NCBI GenBank assembly: GCA_001805125.1
Contig: MHEF01000008.1
Location: 1-5,157 of the forward strand
Direction of reading: 5' to 3'
Length of the DNA stretch: 5,157 nt
DNA from: Nitrospirae bacterium RBG_13_39_12
GTDB lineage: Bacteria > Nitrospirota > Thermodesulfovibrionia > Thermodesulfovibrionales > SM23-35
The notes beneath the pieces were generated by a model, which saw only the letters and a list, made by a program, of their open reading frames with translations, was not told the origin of the DNA and made no database searches. The translations under genes and the position numbers were made by a program. Numbering within the stretch: the first letter of the stretch is position 1; every line of letters begins with the position of its first letter. Below are positions 1 to 5,157 of this stretch, in pieces.

Positions 1-1646
1 TGCTGAATATTTTTGTCACTTAAGACAATTTGAATAATCTCATCGCCTTTATCTCCATAATCCATATTTAATTCCTGTTCAAAAAATCTATAAATAGATT
101 CCTTAACTCTGCCAACAGACCTGTCTTCCGGATAAAAAGGTGATAAATACCGCCTCACAAAATAATCGAATAATTTTTGCAAATCCTCTGAGCTTGCTGC
201 GATTGCTTTATCTCCAATAACGTGTTTACCGACCAACACATCGAAATTATCCGCCCTCCAGTCAGAAATAATCTTGAGGTCCAGTTTTCTTGCCTTCAAG
301 TCAATCTTCTTTAACTTATACTTCTCTGCTTCCTTTAAAAATAGCTCAATAAATAATGGAGTCAATCGTGTCTTTTCCCTGTGTCTCTTTGAGTAACAGG
401 ACAACAAATCTACAGGTTTATAATCGGCTTTTCTTTTGCTCGTAAACGTCGTAATGTAATTCCTTGCCATATCCTCTTTAATTTCAATATCGTCTATATT
501 TGTATAAACATAGCCATAATTCAGAATCTCTGTTGCGTAGTGCCCATTATCCGGCTCTGGCATTCTCATAATTCTGCCAACGGTCTGTATAGAGAAAATC
601 GGGCTGTGCCATTGCCTGAATAAAACTAAAATCTGGGCACGCGGACAATCCCAGCCGAGAGCAATTGCCTGCTTGAAGATTAAAACCTCAACTTCGCTAT
701 TGCTTCTTTCCACATCTTCCTTGTTGATATGTTCGCCGGAAAGCCAAATAGCTAACTTGTTATTTCCCTTCTCAGTTGAGATGTCATATTTCGCCTTTAG
801 AATGTTTATAACTTTTTCTTTCATTCTATCCTCTAAACTTCCAATCCTGTCCGGCAACTGGATAAGAATTAGAGGGTTTATATCTGTTTTTTCCATCTTA
901 TATGCTTTCAATAATTCATCTCTCTTTTTTATTGCCACATCAATAACTAATTCCTCACTGCTTCCACTCAATTGAGTTTTAATTTTCCCTTCTTTTAATA
1001 GATTCTCGAACTGATCGTTCAATATAACTGCCTTCTTAATCATCCCTTCTGTTTTGACATCTTCCAAGTCAACCGAAATCATATCATCGGGATCTTTCAT
1101 CTTGGGTGTTGCCGAAACTTCTATCGTTAATTTTGAACCCATCATATTTCTCAACCCCTGAGAAATATCGCTGTCGGCATGATGGTGGGCTTCGTCAATT
1201 ATGAGAATTATCACTCTACCTTCTTCTTTTGTCCGCTCTAATATTGATGACAAATTCAAATCCTGTTCGTTGTCACGAATGTACACATTGTCTTTTTTAT
1301 TTATACTTTCCCAGTTAAAGAACAGGATTTCATTTTCTCCGATTCGTCTATCATCCAAATCTTCAAAAAAAGAACATCTCAAAGCCCTGCTGTCTTCAAA
1401 ATATTTTTCTAACTTATCTCTGCTTTGGATATGCAACTGCCTCGGTGCAGTCCAGATAAAGGATAGAGATTCTCTAACATCTCTGTCATCAACCAGTTGC
1501 TTCAAAAACTCTGCCATCATGATTGTTTTTCCTGAACCAGTAGGGGATTTAAAGACCAGCTTTTTCTCACTAGAGTATTTCAAAAGCTTCTTGGCTTTTC
1601 CTAATAACTCGTCAACGGTATTTTCTTGATAAGTTTTCAGTTGCAT
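1..1646 (-). CDS. res: Type III restriction endonuclease Res subunit, N-terminal helicase part (cut by window edge)
   Basis: Res is the ATP-dependent helicase/translocase and nuclease subunit of a type III restriction enzyme; with Mod it cleaves unmodified DNA. I translated the frame by hand and it is open from ATG 1646-1644 to the window edge, giving 548 complete codons with no stop or frameshift. Superfamily 2 motifs appear in order: Walker A SPTGSGKT at residues 34-41, motif Ia TAPRQLH at 66-72, FNWESIN at 110-116, DEAH at 151-154, SAT at 178-180, ALGWDCPRA at 329-337, and the arginine-finger motif QTVGRIMR at 354-361. Known Res proteins are roughly 850-1000 residues, so the C-terminal PD-(D/E)XK nuclease domain should lie beyond position 1 and cannot be checked here. 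The start is firm: the in-frame cap15 stop lies just one codon upstream, and AAGGGA is 7 nt before the ATG. The gene begins 3 nt after cap15, whereas res usually follows mod directly. Confidence 0.93.
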   Translation of the reverse strand, partial: MQLKTYQENTVDELLGKAKKLLKYSSEKKLVFKSPTGSGKTIMMAEFLKQLVDDRDVRESLSFIWTAPRQLHIQSRDKLEKYFEDSRALRCSFFEDLDDRRIGENEILFFNWESINKKDNVYIRDNEQDLNLSSILERTKEEGRVIILIIDEAHHHADSDISQGLRNMMGSKLTIEVSATPKMKDPDDMISVDLEDVKTEGMIKKAVILNDQFENLLKEGKIKTQLSGSSEELVIDVAIKKRDELLKAYKMEKTDINPLILIQLPDRIGSLEDRMKEKVINILKAKYDISTEKGNNKLAIWLSGEHINKEDVERSNSEVEVLIFKQAIALGWDCPRAQILVLFRQWHSPIFSIQTVGRIMRMPEPDNGHYATEILNYGYVYTNIDDIEIKEDMARNYITTFTSKRKADYKPVDLLSCYSKRHREKTRLTPLFIELFLKEAEKYKLKKIDLKARKLDLKIISDWRADNFDVLVGKHVIGDKAIAASSEDLQKLFDYFVRRYLSPFYPEDRSVGRVKESIYRFFEQELNMDYGDKGDEIIQIVLSDKNIQ

Positions 1647-1649
1647 AAG

Positions 1650-2234
1650 TTAATCCCTTTTAAAATCTAAACTTCCAAAGTTTAGCCTATCCCTTCCCGA
1701 ATAAAACTCACCAATAAGAGTATTTGCTCTCTCCTTAAAAAGTAGTCGTGTAGTCCCACGATGGATACTCATAGTCTTAACAGCATTAGATTTCGGTTCA
1801 TTAATATACTGATAACCTAGATATGCCCCTTCGGGAGTATTTACTATGACAGAAACTGACTCGCTATGAGAAATCGAATGGTCAGTGCTTAATAAGATTT
1901 TTATTTTTGTCCAAGTTTGAAAAATTCGTAAAGTTGCTTTTATTTCCGATGAATGCTCAGTAAAAGAAGATTTTAAATATCCATTCCATTCCCCATTTAG
2001 ATTAGGAGTTCTCACAAGGCCGATCTTCCTAAAATACTTCCAAGCCCATTTATCAAAGAGAACAAAAAGTAATCCATAGATAAACAACACAGACGGACTT
2101 TCAATCCACCATGGTAAAACAATTTGATAGCTGTTAAGTATCTTATAAAAACTCCAAGACAAAACAATACTAAGTATCGCCAAAAATAATAAAATAGTTT
2201 TTCTTTCTTCTGTATCTATAGAATATGGATGCAT
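1650..2234 (-). CDS. cap15: Cap15-type CBASS effector: two membrane segments plus beta-barrel domain
   Basis: The 194-residue protein has two N-terminal hydrophobic segments, about residues 13-33 and 46-62, the second followed by the basic, aromatic stretch DKWAWKYFRK. A beta-strand-rich domain fills residues 77-192. That domain carries the pattern I associate with the SMODS-associated 2TM-beta effector family (Cap15): PNLNGEWNGYL at 77-87, a QTWTKIKILLST stretch at 106-117 followed by alternating serines, and a C-terminal GEFYSGRDRLNFGS at 175-188. In characterised Cap15 proteins the small barrel binds the cyclic nucleotide made by the partner CD-NTase, and the membrane segments then oligomerise and disrupt the inner membrane, killing the infected cell. 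The gene starts 1 nt after the CD-NTase stop, which strongly supports this role. It ends 3 nt before res. No signal peptide is evident; TM1 should act as the membrane anchor. Family assignment is from remembered sequence pattern, not a search. Confidence 0.85.
   Translation of the reverse strand: MHPYSIDTEERKTILLFLAILSIVLSWSFYKILNSYQIVLPWWIESPSVLFIYGLLFVLFDKWAWKYFRKIGLVRTPNLNGEWNGYLKSSFTEHSSEIKATLRIFQTWTKIKILLSTDHSISHSESVSVIVNTPEGAYLGYQYINEPKSNAVKTMSIHRGTTRLLFKERANTLIGEFYSGRDRLNFGSLDFKRD
1654..1659 (-). promoter_or_regulatory. Ribosome binding site of res
   Basis: The minus strand reads AAGGGA, 7 nt before the res ATG. It lies inside the last codons of cap15 (the Lys-Arg-Asp end), so translation of res is probably coupled to that of cap15. 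It fixes the res start at 1646. Confidence 0.6.
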
Positions 2235-2235
2235 A

Positions 2236-3087
2236 TTACCAATTATTCCAAAGGGAAATTAAATTTTTAATAAATGCTTTTGCTTGATTTGTATTCCACT
2301 GCTCTTGTGTCGATCCAAAAAGTATTAATTGGCCATTTTGGCAGATAAAATTATCTAAATTAATTTCGTTAAGCCAGTTCACAACATTACAAAAAGTATC
2401 TTGATAGCTTGTTCCGAATTTAGAATTTGGCACATTGTAAAGCATACACTCCAAAAAATACGATGGCGTGGCGTCTCCGGAAATATTTCCTCGACTGTTT
2501 TTAAATAATCTCACCACTGGTTTATACCATTTACTACTGTTTTGATGTTTTGAAACCCCATTGTCGTAGTGAACTTTTGGATAATTTATAACTTGCCTGT
2601 CATCATTTCTAGTCCAAAAACACATTCCCTCAACAAAATCATTACTGCTGACCGTTTTATATCTTCTATATTGCGAGCACACAACAATATCGGCGGGCAA
2701 TCTTCCATTATTTGCTTTAATCTTTATTGATTTATTTCCTTCTGTTATTTGGCTTTGCCCATAGTAATCTTTAAGTACTTTCAAGACATCAGATCTGAAA
2801 TTTGACCAACTATAAGAGGCGGGCGATAATCCCAAAGTCCTTTTTTGATCTTCGGAAAGATTGCTATAAAAGGTTGAGTTAAGTTGAGCTACAACATCTA
2901 CATCGCTATCGCCACGAATGTTAGTGTCGTTTTTATAAGAACCCTGTAAATAAACTTCAAAATCAATCCCTTCGGGCCAATTATTATAAGCATTCAAAGC
3001 ATTCTTAATAGAATCAGCGGTGGCCTTCGAGGTGGTAACCGCACCTTGATGGGACCATGCTTCTAATTGTGATTCTGGTATAGCCAT
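2236..3087 (-). CDS. CD-NTase (cGAS/DncV-like nucleotidyltransferase) of a two-gene CBASS
   Basis: This 283-residue protein is a polymerase-beta-fold nucleotidyltransferase that, in CBASS, makes a cyclic di- or oligonucleotide second messenger when phage infect. The active site is complete: QGSY at 48-51 begins the G-S...D-x-D motif, with metal-binding aspartates D62 and D64 in GDSDVDVV (59-66) and the third aspartate D133 in LPADIVV (130-136). Further family-like blocks are KIKANNGRLP (122-131), YPKVHYDNG (169-177), KHQ (180-182), KPVVRLFKN (189-197) and PSYFLECMLYNVP (208-220). The length is normal for a stand-alone SMODS-type enzyme. The Cap15 effector follows after 1 nt. No Cap2/Cap3 ubiquitin-like accessory genes or HORMA/TRIP13 genes are present, which fits a type I (minimal) CBASS. 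I cannot assign the CD-NTase clade (B or E would be my first guesses) or predict the nucleotide product, so I give no symbol. The gene starts 2 nt after the mod stop codon. Confidence 0.9.
   Translation of the reverse strand: MAIPESQLEAWSHQGAVTTSKATADSIKNALNAYNNWPEGIDFEVYLQGSYKNDTNIRGDSDVDVVAQLNSTFYSNLSEDQKRTLGLSPASYSWSNFRSDVLKVLKDYYGQSQITEGNKSIKIKANNGRLPADIVVCSQYRRYKTVSSNDFVEGMCFWTRNDDRQVINYPKVHYDNGVSKHQNSSKWYKPVVRLFKNSRGNISGDATPSYFLECMLYNVPNSKFGTSYQDTFCNVVNWLNEINLDNFICQNGQLILFGSTQEQWNTNQAKAFIKNLISLWNNW
2246..2249 (-). promoter_or_regulatory. Weak ribosome binding site of cap15
   Basis: The minus strand reads GGAA 11 nt before the cap15 ATG, inside the end of the CD-NTase gene. The match is short. 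With only 1 nt between the CD-NTase stop and the cap15 ATG, re-initiation by the same ribosome is the more likely route of translation. Confidence 0.35.
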
Positions 3088-3089
3088 AA

Positions 3090-4733
3090 TTACTTAAAAA
3101 TTCTCCTATACACCCTTAAGATTGCCTCCGGTATAGGAGATAGTTTTACCTTCTGTTTAGCATCCTCAAATTCCTCATCGAACGTATCATCACCTAAAGA
3201 AAAAACATATACGCTGAATTTGCCTTTGATATCCTTGATCGCCTTTTTGAAATCTGAAATTGCCAACTGGTCGAAAATAATGCCTGTGTAATGGCTATTA
3301 TTTTTATAAATCTTAAATTTCTTTTTTTCCAAAACAGTCTCAAAAGTCCCTTCTCTGACACAAAGCATTTCCGTTGCCTGCTCTGTGAGTTTCTTTTTAT
3401 TCTTGTCTGTCGGTTCGGCGTCCACGGAATCTGTTTTGAAATATTTCAGATTGCCGCCAAGACCATTAATGATGTTACCCTTAGAATTTTTATAGCCACG
3501 CATTATTTTTTGTACTCTGGGATAACAGACTTCTGAACAAATATTGTTTTCATTATCTGTACATAAAACAACCTGCCTTTCACCATTATCATCGCTGTTT
3601 AACCTTAAAACTGCCTGTGCTGTAGTCCCTGATCCGGCAAAAAAGTCGAGAACTATGGACTCGTTAGAGCGTTCACTCAATTTTATTAAATTTAAAATCA
3701 AATCTGATGGTTTCGGATTGTTGAACTTACCTTTTCCAAGAGTATTTGCCAATTCCTCATTTGCTTTATGTGTATGTCCAAACATGCCATAGTGGAGAAG
3801 ACTTCCACATTTTAACCCTTGTTTAACTTCTGAAAGAAAAGTTTTTCTTGAAGGAATACTCTTGCCACTTTTCCCAAACCATATCCTGTTATCTTGGTCT
3901 AATTCTTTTAAAGTTTCCCTACTGAATCTCGGGAATGTTCCTTTAGGAGGAGACCATTTTAAACCATTTCTGAAAACAAATTCGTATATTCCTTCTTCTG
4001 TGCCGCTTTTTGCATGCAGCGGTGTCGGTTTCCAATTATCTCGTGGATCATTATCGGGGTTGCTATATCTCTTGTTTGCTTCCTCTGTTCTCGGCAGAAG
4101 ATTTATTATTGTTTTATTAATATCCCTTGCATAGGCCAGAACATATTCATGTTGTCCAGAAAAAAATTTTGCATCATTCGAAACAGTATATTTGTTATGC
4201 CACACTAAGACTTGAATAAAATTATTTTCACCATAAATATCGTCCATCATAGATTTCAATTGAGATAACTCGTTATCGTCAATTGAAATAAAAATTACTC
4301 CAGTATCTCTTAACAAACTTCTTGCTAACCTCAATCTTTTTTCCATAAACGAAAGCCATTTGGAGTGGCGATATGAGTCTTCCTTATCAACATAGTGGTC
4401 ATTAAAGATAAAATCTTTATTGCCAGTATTGTACGGCGGGTCAATGTAGATAATATCAACTTTTTTAGCGTGAGTATAGTTCAAGACTGAAAGGGCATGA
4501 TAATTATCGCCTTCAATCAGCAAATTCACAGGCTTATCGGGATCGGTTATTATTTCCTTGCTCTTCACCTCTTTCAATATGGGCAATTTCTCTTTGCATA
4601 TCTCGACAACTTCTTCCGGCTTCTCCTCCCATACTAAGCCGTATTTTTTTCTCTTTTTCAGTTCCTTTTTTAATCTCTCGATCTCAGCTTGCAGTTTTTC
4701 TTTTGATAAAGTATCTTCTTTTTCTTTTTTCAT
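3090..4733 (-). CDS. mod: Type III DNA methyltransferase Mod (beta-class N6-adenine)
   Basis: Mod is the modification and DNA-recognition subunit of a type III restriction system; it transfers a methyl group from S-adenosylmethionine to N6 of adenine in a short asymmetric site. The 547-residue protein opens with a charged helix (about 5-33) likely to form a coiled coil, then LVWEEKPEEVVE. The catalytic motif DPPY is at 98-101, within DIIYIDPPYNTGNKDF, followed by YRHSKWLSFMEKRL at 121-134. The AdoMet-binding motif DFFAGSGTT comes later, at 363-371. Catalytic motif before AdoMet motif is the beta-class order, with target recognition in between (about 170-340). The C-terminal part, including GGNLKYFKTD (426-435) and the ending PIPEAILRVYRRIFK, resembles a widespread bacterial Mod subfamily. 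It is shorter than EcoP15I Mod (about 640 residues) but shows no truncation. The only ATG start possible is 4733, because an in-frame TAG lies at 4749-4751. It is followed not by res but by the CBASS pair. Confidence 0.95.
   Translation of the reverse strand: MKKEKEDTLSKEKLQAEIERLKKELKKRKKYGLVWEEKPEEVVEICKEKLPILKEVKSKEIITDPDKPVNLLIEGDNYHALSVLNYTHAKKVDIIYIDPPYNTGNKDFIFNDHYVDKEDSYRHSKWLSFMEKRLRLARSLLRDTGVIFISIDDNELSQLKSMMDDIYGENNFIQVLVWHNKYTVSNDAKFFSGQHEYVLAYARDINKTIINLLPRTEEANKRYSNPDNDPRDNWKPTPLHAKSGTEEGIYEFVFRNGLKWSPPKGTFPRFSRETLKELDQDNRIWFGKSGKSIPSRKTFLSEVKQGLKCGSLLHYGMFGHTHKANEELANTLGKGKFNNPKPSDLILNLIKLSERSNESIVLDFFAGSGTTAQAVLRLNSDDNGERQVVLCTDNENNICSEVCYPRVQKIMRGYKNSKGNIINGLGGNLKYFKTDSVDAEPTDKNKKKLTEQATEMLCVREGTFETVLEKKKFKIYKNNSHYTGIIFDQLAISDFKKAIKDIKGKFSVYVFSLGDDTFDEEFEDAKQKVKLSPIPEAILRVYRRIFK
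3101..3106 (-). promoter_or_regulatory. Ribosome binding site of the CD-NTase gene
   Basis: The minus strand reads GGAGAA 13 nt before the ATG at 3087, within the last codons of mod. It supports that ATG as the start and translational coupling to mod. The spacing is slightly long. Confidence 0.5.
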
Positions 4734-4754
4734 AACTATGATTTTAATCTAATG

Positions 4755-4763
4755 TTCCTCTCC
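4755..4763 (-). promoter_or_regulatory. Strong but misplaced Shine-Dalgarno-like sequence before mod
   Basis: The minus strand reads GGAGAGGAA, the best Shine-Dalgarno-like match in the gap, but its end is 21 nt from the mod ATG, well beyond normal spacing. It is 6 nt from an in-frame ATT codon (4746-4748) that follows the TAG. Either mod is translated from ATG with poor help, from a rare ATT start, or the sequence is really part of the decayed reading frame described for this gap. Confidence 0.35.
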
Positions 4764-4825
4764 AATCATTTCTACTCTTTGTCCCAAAGAAAGCCGAGGC
4801 TCCGCTGTAACGGTTCAGGAGAGCT

Positions 4826-4842
4826 TATCACAATTTGTGATA
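4826..4842. repeat. Perfect 17-nt palindrome in the radC-mod gap
   Basis: The sequence TATCACAATTTGTGATA consists of two exact 8-nt inverted arms (4826-4833 and 4835-4842) around one central base. It lies 9 nt past the radC stop codon and about 93 nt before the mod start. There is no run of T on either side, so it does not look like an intrinsic terminator. The symmetry suits a dimeric DNA-binding protein, so an operator for the mod-CBASS-res operon is possible. It also overlaps the start of the coding-like leader frame. Confidence 0.5.
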
Positions 4843-4851
4843 TCCTCAATT

Positions 4852-5157
4852 CTATATCAATCCTTTTTCCTTAAAACTGAAAAATCCATTTTTGCTTATA
4901 ATGATATGGTCTATAACCTCAATCCCTAAAATTTTACCAGCTTCTATAAATCTTTTTGTAATAGTTAAATCATCCTCCGAAGGTTCAGTATCACCTGACG
5001 GGTGGTTATGAGCCAGAACAACTGAATAAGCATTGTGCATTATTGCATCCTTAAAAACTTCTCGTGGGTGGACTATGCTGGCATTGAGAGATCCGATAGA
5101 GATAGTAGAAATTCCAAGAATTTTATTGCGGGCATTAAGAAGGATAAGCTTGAAATG
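4852..5157 (-). CDS. radC: RadC-family JAMM-domain protein, C-terminal part (cut by window edge)
   Basis: The visible 101 residues run in frame from the window edge to TAG at 4852-4854. They are the C-terminal part of the RadC domain, an MPN/JAMM metalloprotease-like fold. The metal-binding motif HNHPSGDTEPSEDD is intact at visible residues 50-63, preceded by the typical stretches ISIGSLNASIVHPREVFKDA and YSVVLAH. The end, DHIIISKNGFFSFKEKGLI, is the normal RadC C-terminus, so the gene is complete on this side. The conserved glutamate of the fold, expected just before the first visible residues (HFKL), falls outside the window. An ATG at 5038-5040 is internal and not the real start. The old name suggested DNA repair, but the cellular role is uncertain; RadC genes are frequent passengers of mobile elements and defence regions. 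It reads in the same direction as mod but is separated by 118 nt, so it may or may not share a transcript. Confidence 0.93.
   Translation of the reverse strand, partial: HFKLILLNARNKILGISTISIGSLNASIVHPREVFKDAIMHNAYSVVLAHNHPSGDTEPSEDDLTITKRFIEAGKILGIEVIDHIIISKNGFFSFKEKGLI

Larger units (their letters stand above)
4749..4849 (-). pseudogene. Possible decayed small reading frame or conserved leader upstream of mod
   Basis: Between radC and mod the minus strand has a coding-like frame from TTG 4847-4849 that reads RISQIVISSPEPLQRS, then LGFLWDKE, and stops at TAG 4772-4774. Shifting frame at the same point gives VEMIGEEH before a second TAG at 4749-4751. Joined, they look like one peptide ending in LWDK-VEMIGEEH that has been broken by a small indel. 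The second part is in frame with mod. There is no good ATG for the first part. It may be the relic of an older gene's 5' end, a leader peptide, or DNA conserved for another reason whose translation merely looks protein-like. I do not know a function for it. Confidence 0.35.

Noticed and set aside
673..1629. Plus-strand open frames of about 100 and 142 codons
   Set aside because: They lie opposite the res frame, which is continuous and carries helicase motifs. The plus-strand translations are Ser/Leu/Phe-rich, as expected of antisense shadows.
1650..3087. Base composition as evidence that the CBASS genes were inserted recently
   Set aside because: Hand counts gave about 36% G+C for most of the CD-NTase gene, 33-34% for most of cap15 and about 36% for a 14-line sample of mod. 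Only cap15 is slightly lower, so composition does not support recent insertion.
4644..4650. A7 tract in the 5' part of mod as a phase-variation switch
   Set aside because: Phase-variable mod genes carry much longer homopolymers or tandem repeats. A 7-nt run is ordinary at this A+T content, and res also has a 7-nt run.
3291..4752. Five plus-strand open frames of 64-90 codons opposite mod
   Set aside because: All overlap the intact mod gene on the other strand, have no recognisable motifs, and show the low-complexity composition of shadow frames.
4826..4842. Palindrome after radC as an intrinsic terminator
   Set aside because: The arms are A+T-rich with a 1-nt centre, and no T-run follows on either strand.
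4840..4870. Sigma-70-like promoter for mod near the radC stop
   Set aside because: TATAGA and TTGATA-like hexamers exist, but no pair with good matches and 16-18 nt spacing was found. In A+T-rich DNA such partial matches are expected by chance.
1..5157. CRISPR arrays, tRNA or rRNA genes, insertion sequences
   Set aside because: No regularly spaced direct repeats, cloverleaf-like gene, rRNA segment or transposase is visible; nearly all bases are accounted for by the five minus-strand genes.

Overview
The window is AT-rich, about 36-37% G+C by hand counts of sampled lines, and every gene I can support is read from the minus strand. The order of reading is radC (3' end only), mod, a CD-NTase gene, cap15, and res (5' part only). 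The standard genetic code works throughout and gene spacing is very tight, as in a bacterial operon. RadC, type III restriction-modification and CBASS genes move between lineages too freely to place the organism, so I do not name one.

Right edge (4852-5157): the C-terminal 101 residues of a RadC-family JAMM-fold protein. Between it and mod (4734-4851) lies a 118-nt gap. The gap holds a perfect 8+1+8 palindrome, a decayed-looking reading frame interrupted by stops and a frame change, and a strong Shine-Dalgarno-like sequence that sits too far from the mod ATG.

The main body (1-4733) is one run of four genes separated by 2, 1 and 3 nt. The outer two are the halves of a type III restriction-modification system: Mod, a beta-class N6-adenine methyltransferase (3090-4733), and Res, a superfamily 2 helicase/endonuclease subunit (1-1646, cut by the left edge). 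Between them sit a cGAS/DncV-like nucleotidyltransferase (2236-3087) and a two-membrane-segment beta-barrel protein of the Cap15 type (1650-2234). Together these two make a minimal two-gene CBASS abortive-infection system.

The most interesting feature is therefore a defence system nested inside another. A CBASS signal-and-effector pair is embedded between mod and res, probably co-transcribed and translationally coupled with them. By analogy with the anticodon nuclease PrrC, which is embedded in a type I hsd locus, the CBASS could act as a second line that kills or arrests the cell when restriction fails or is inhibited. That functional link is inference. The layout itself is read directly from the sequence.
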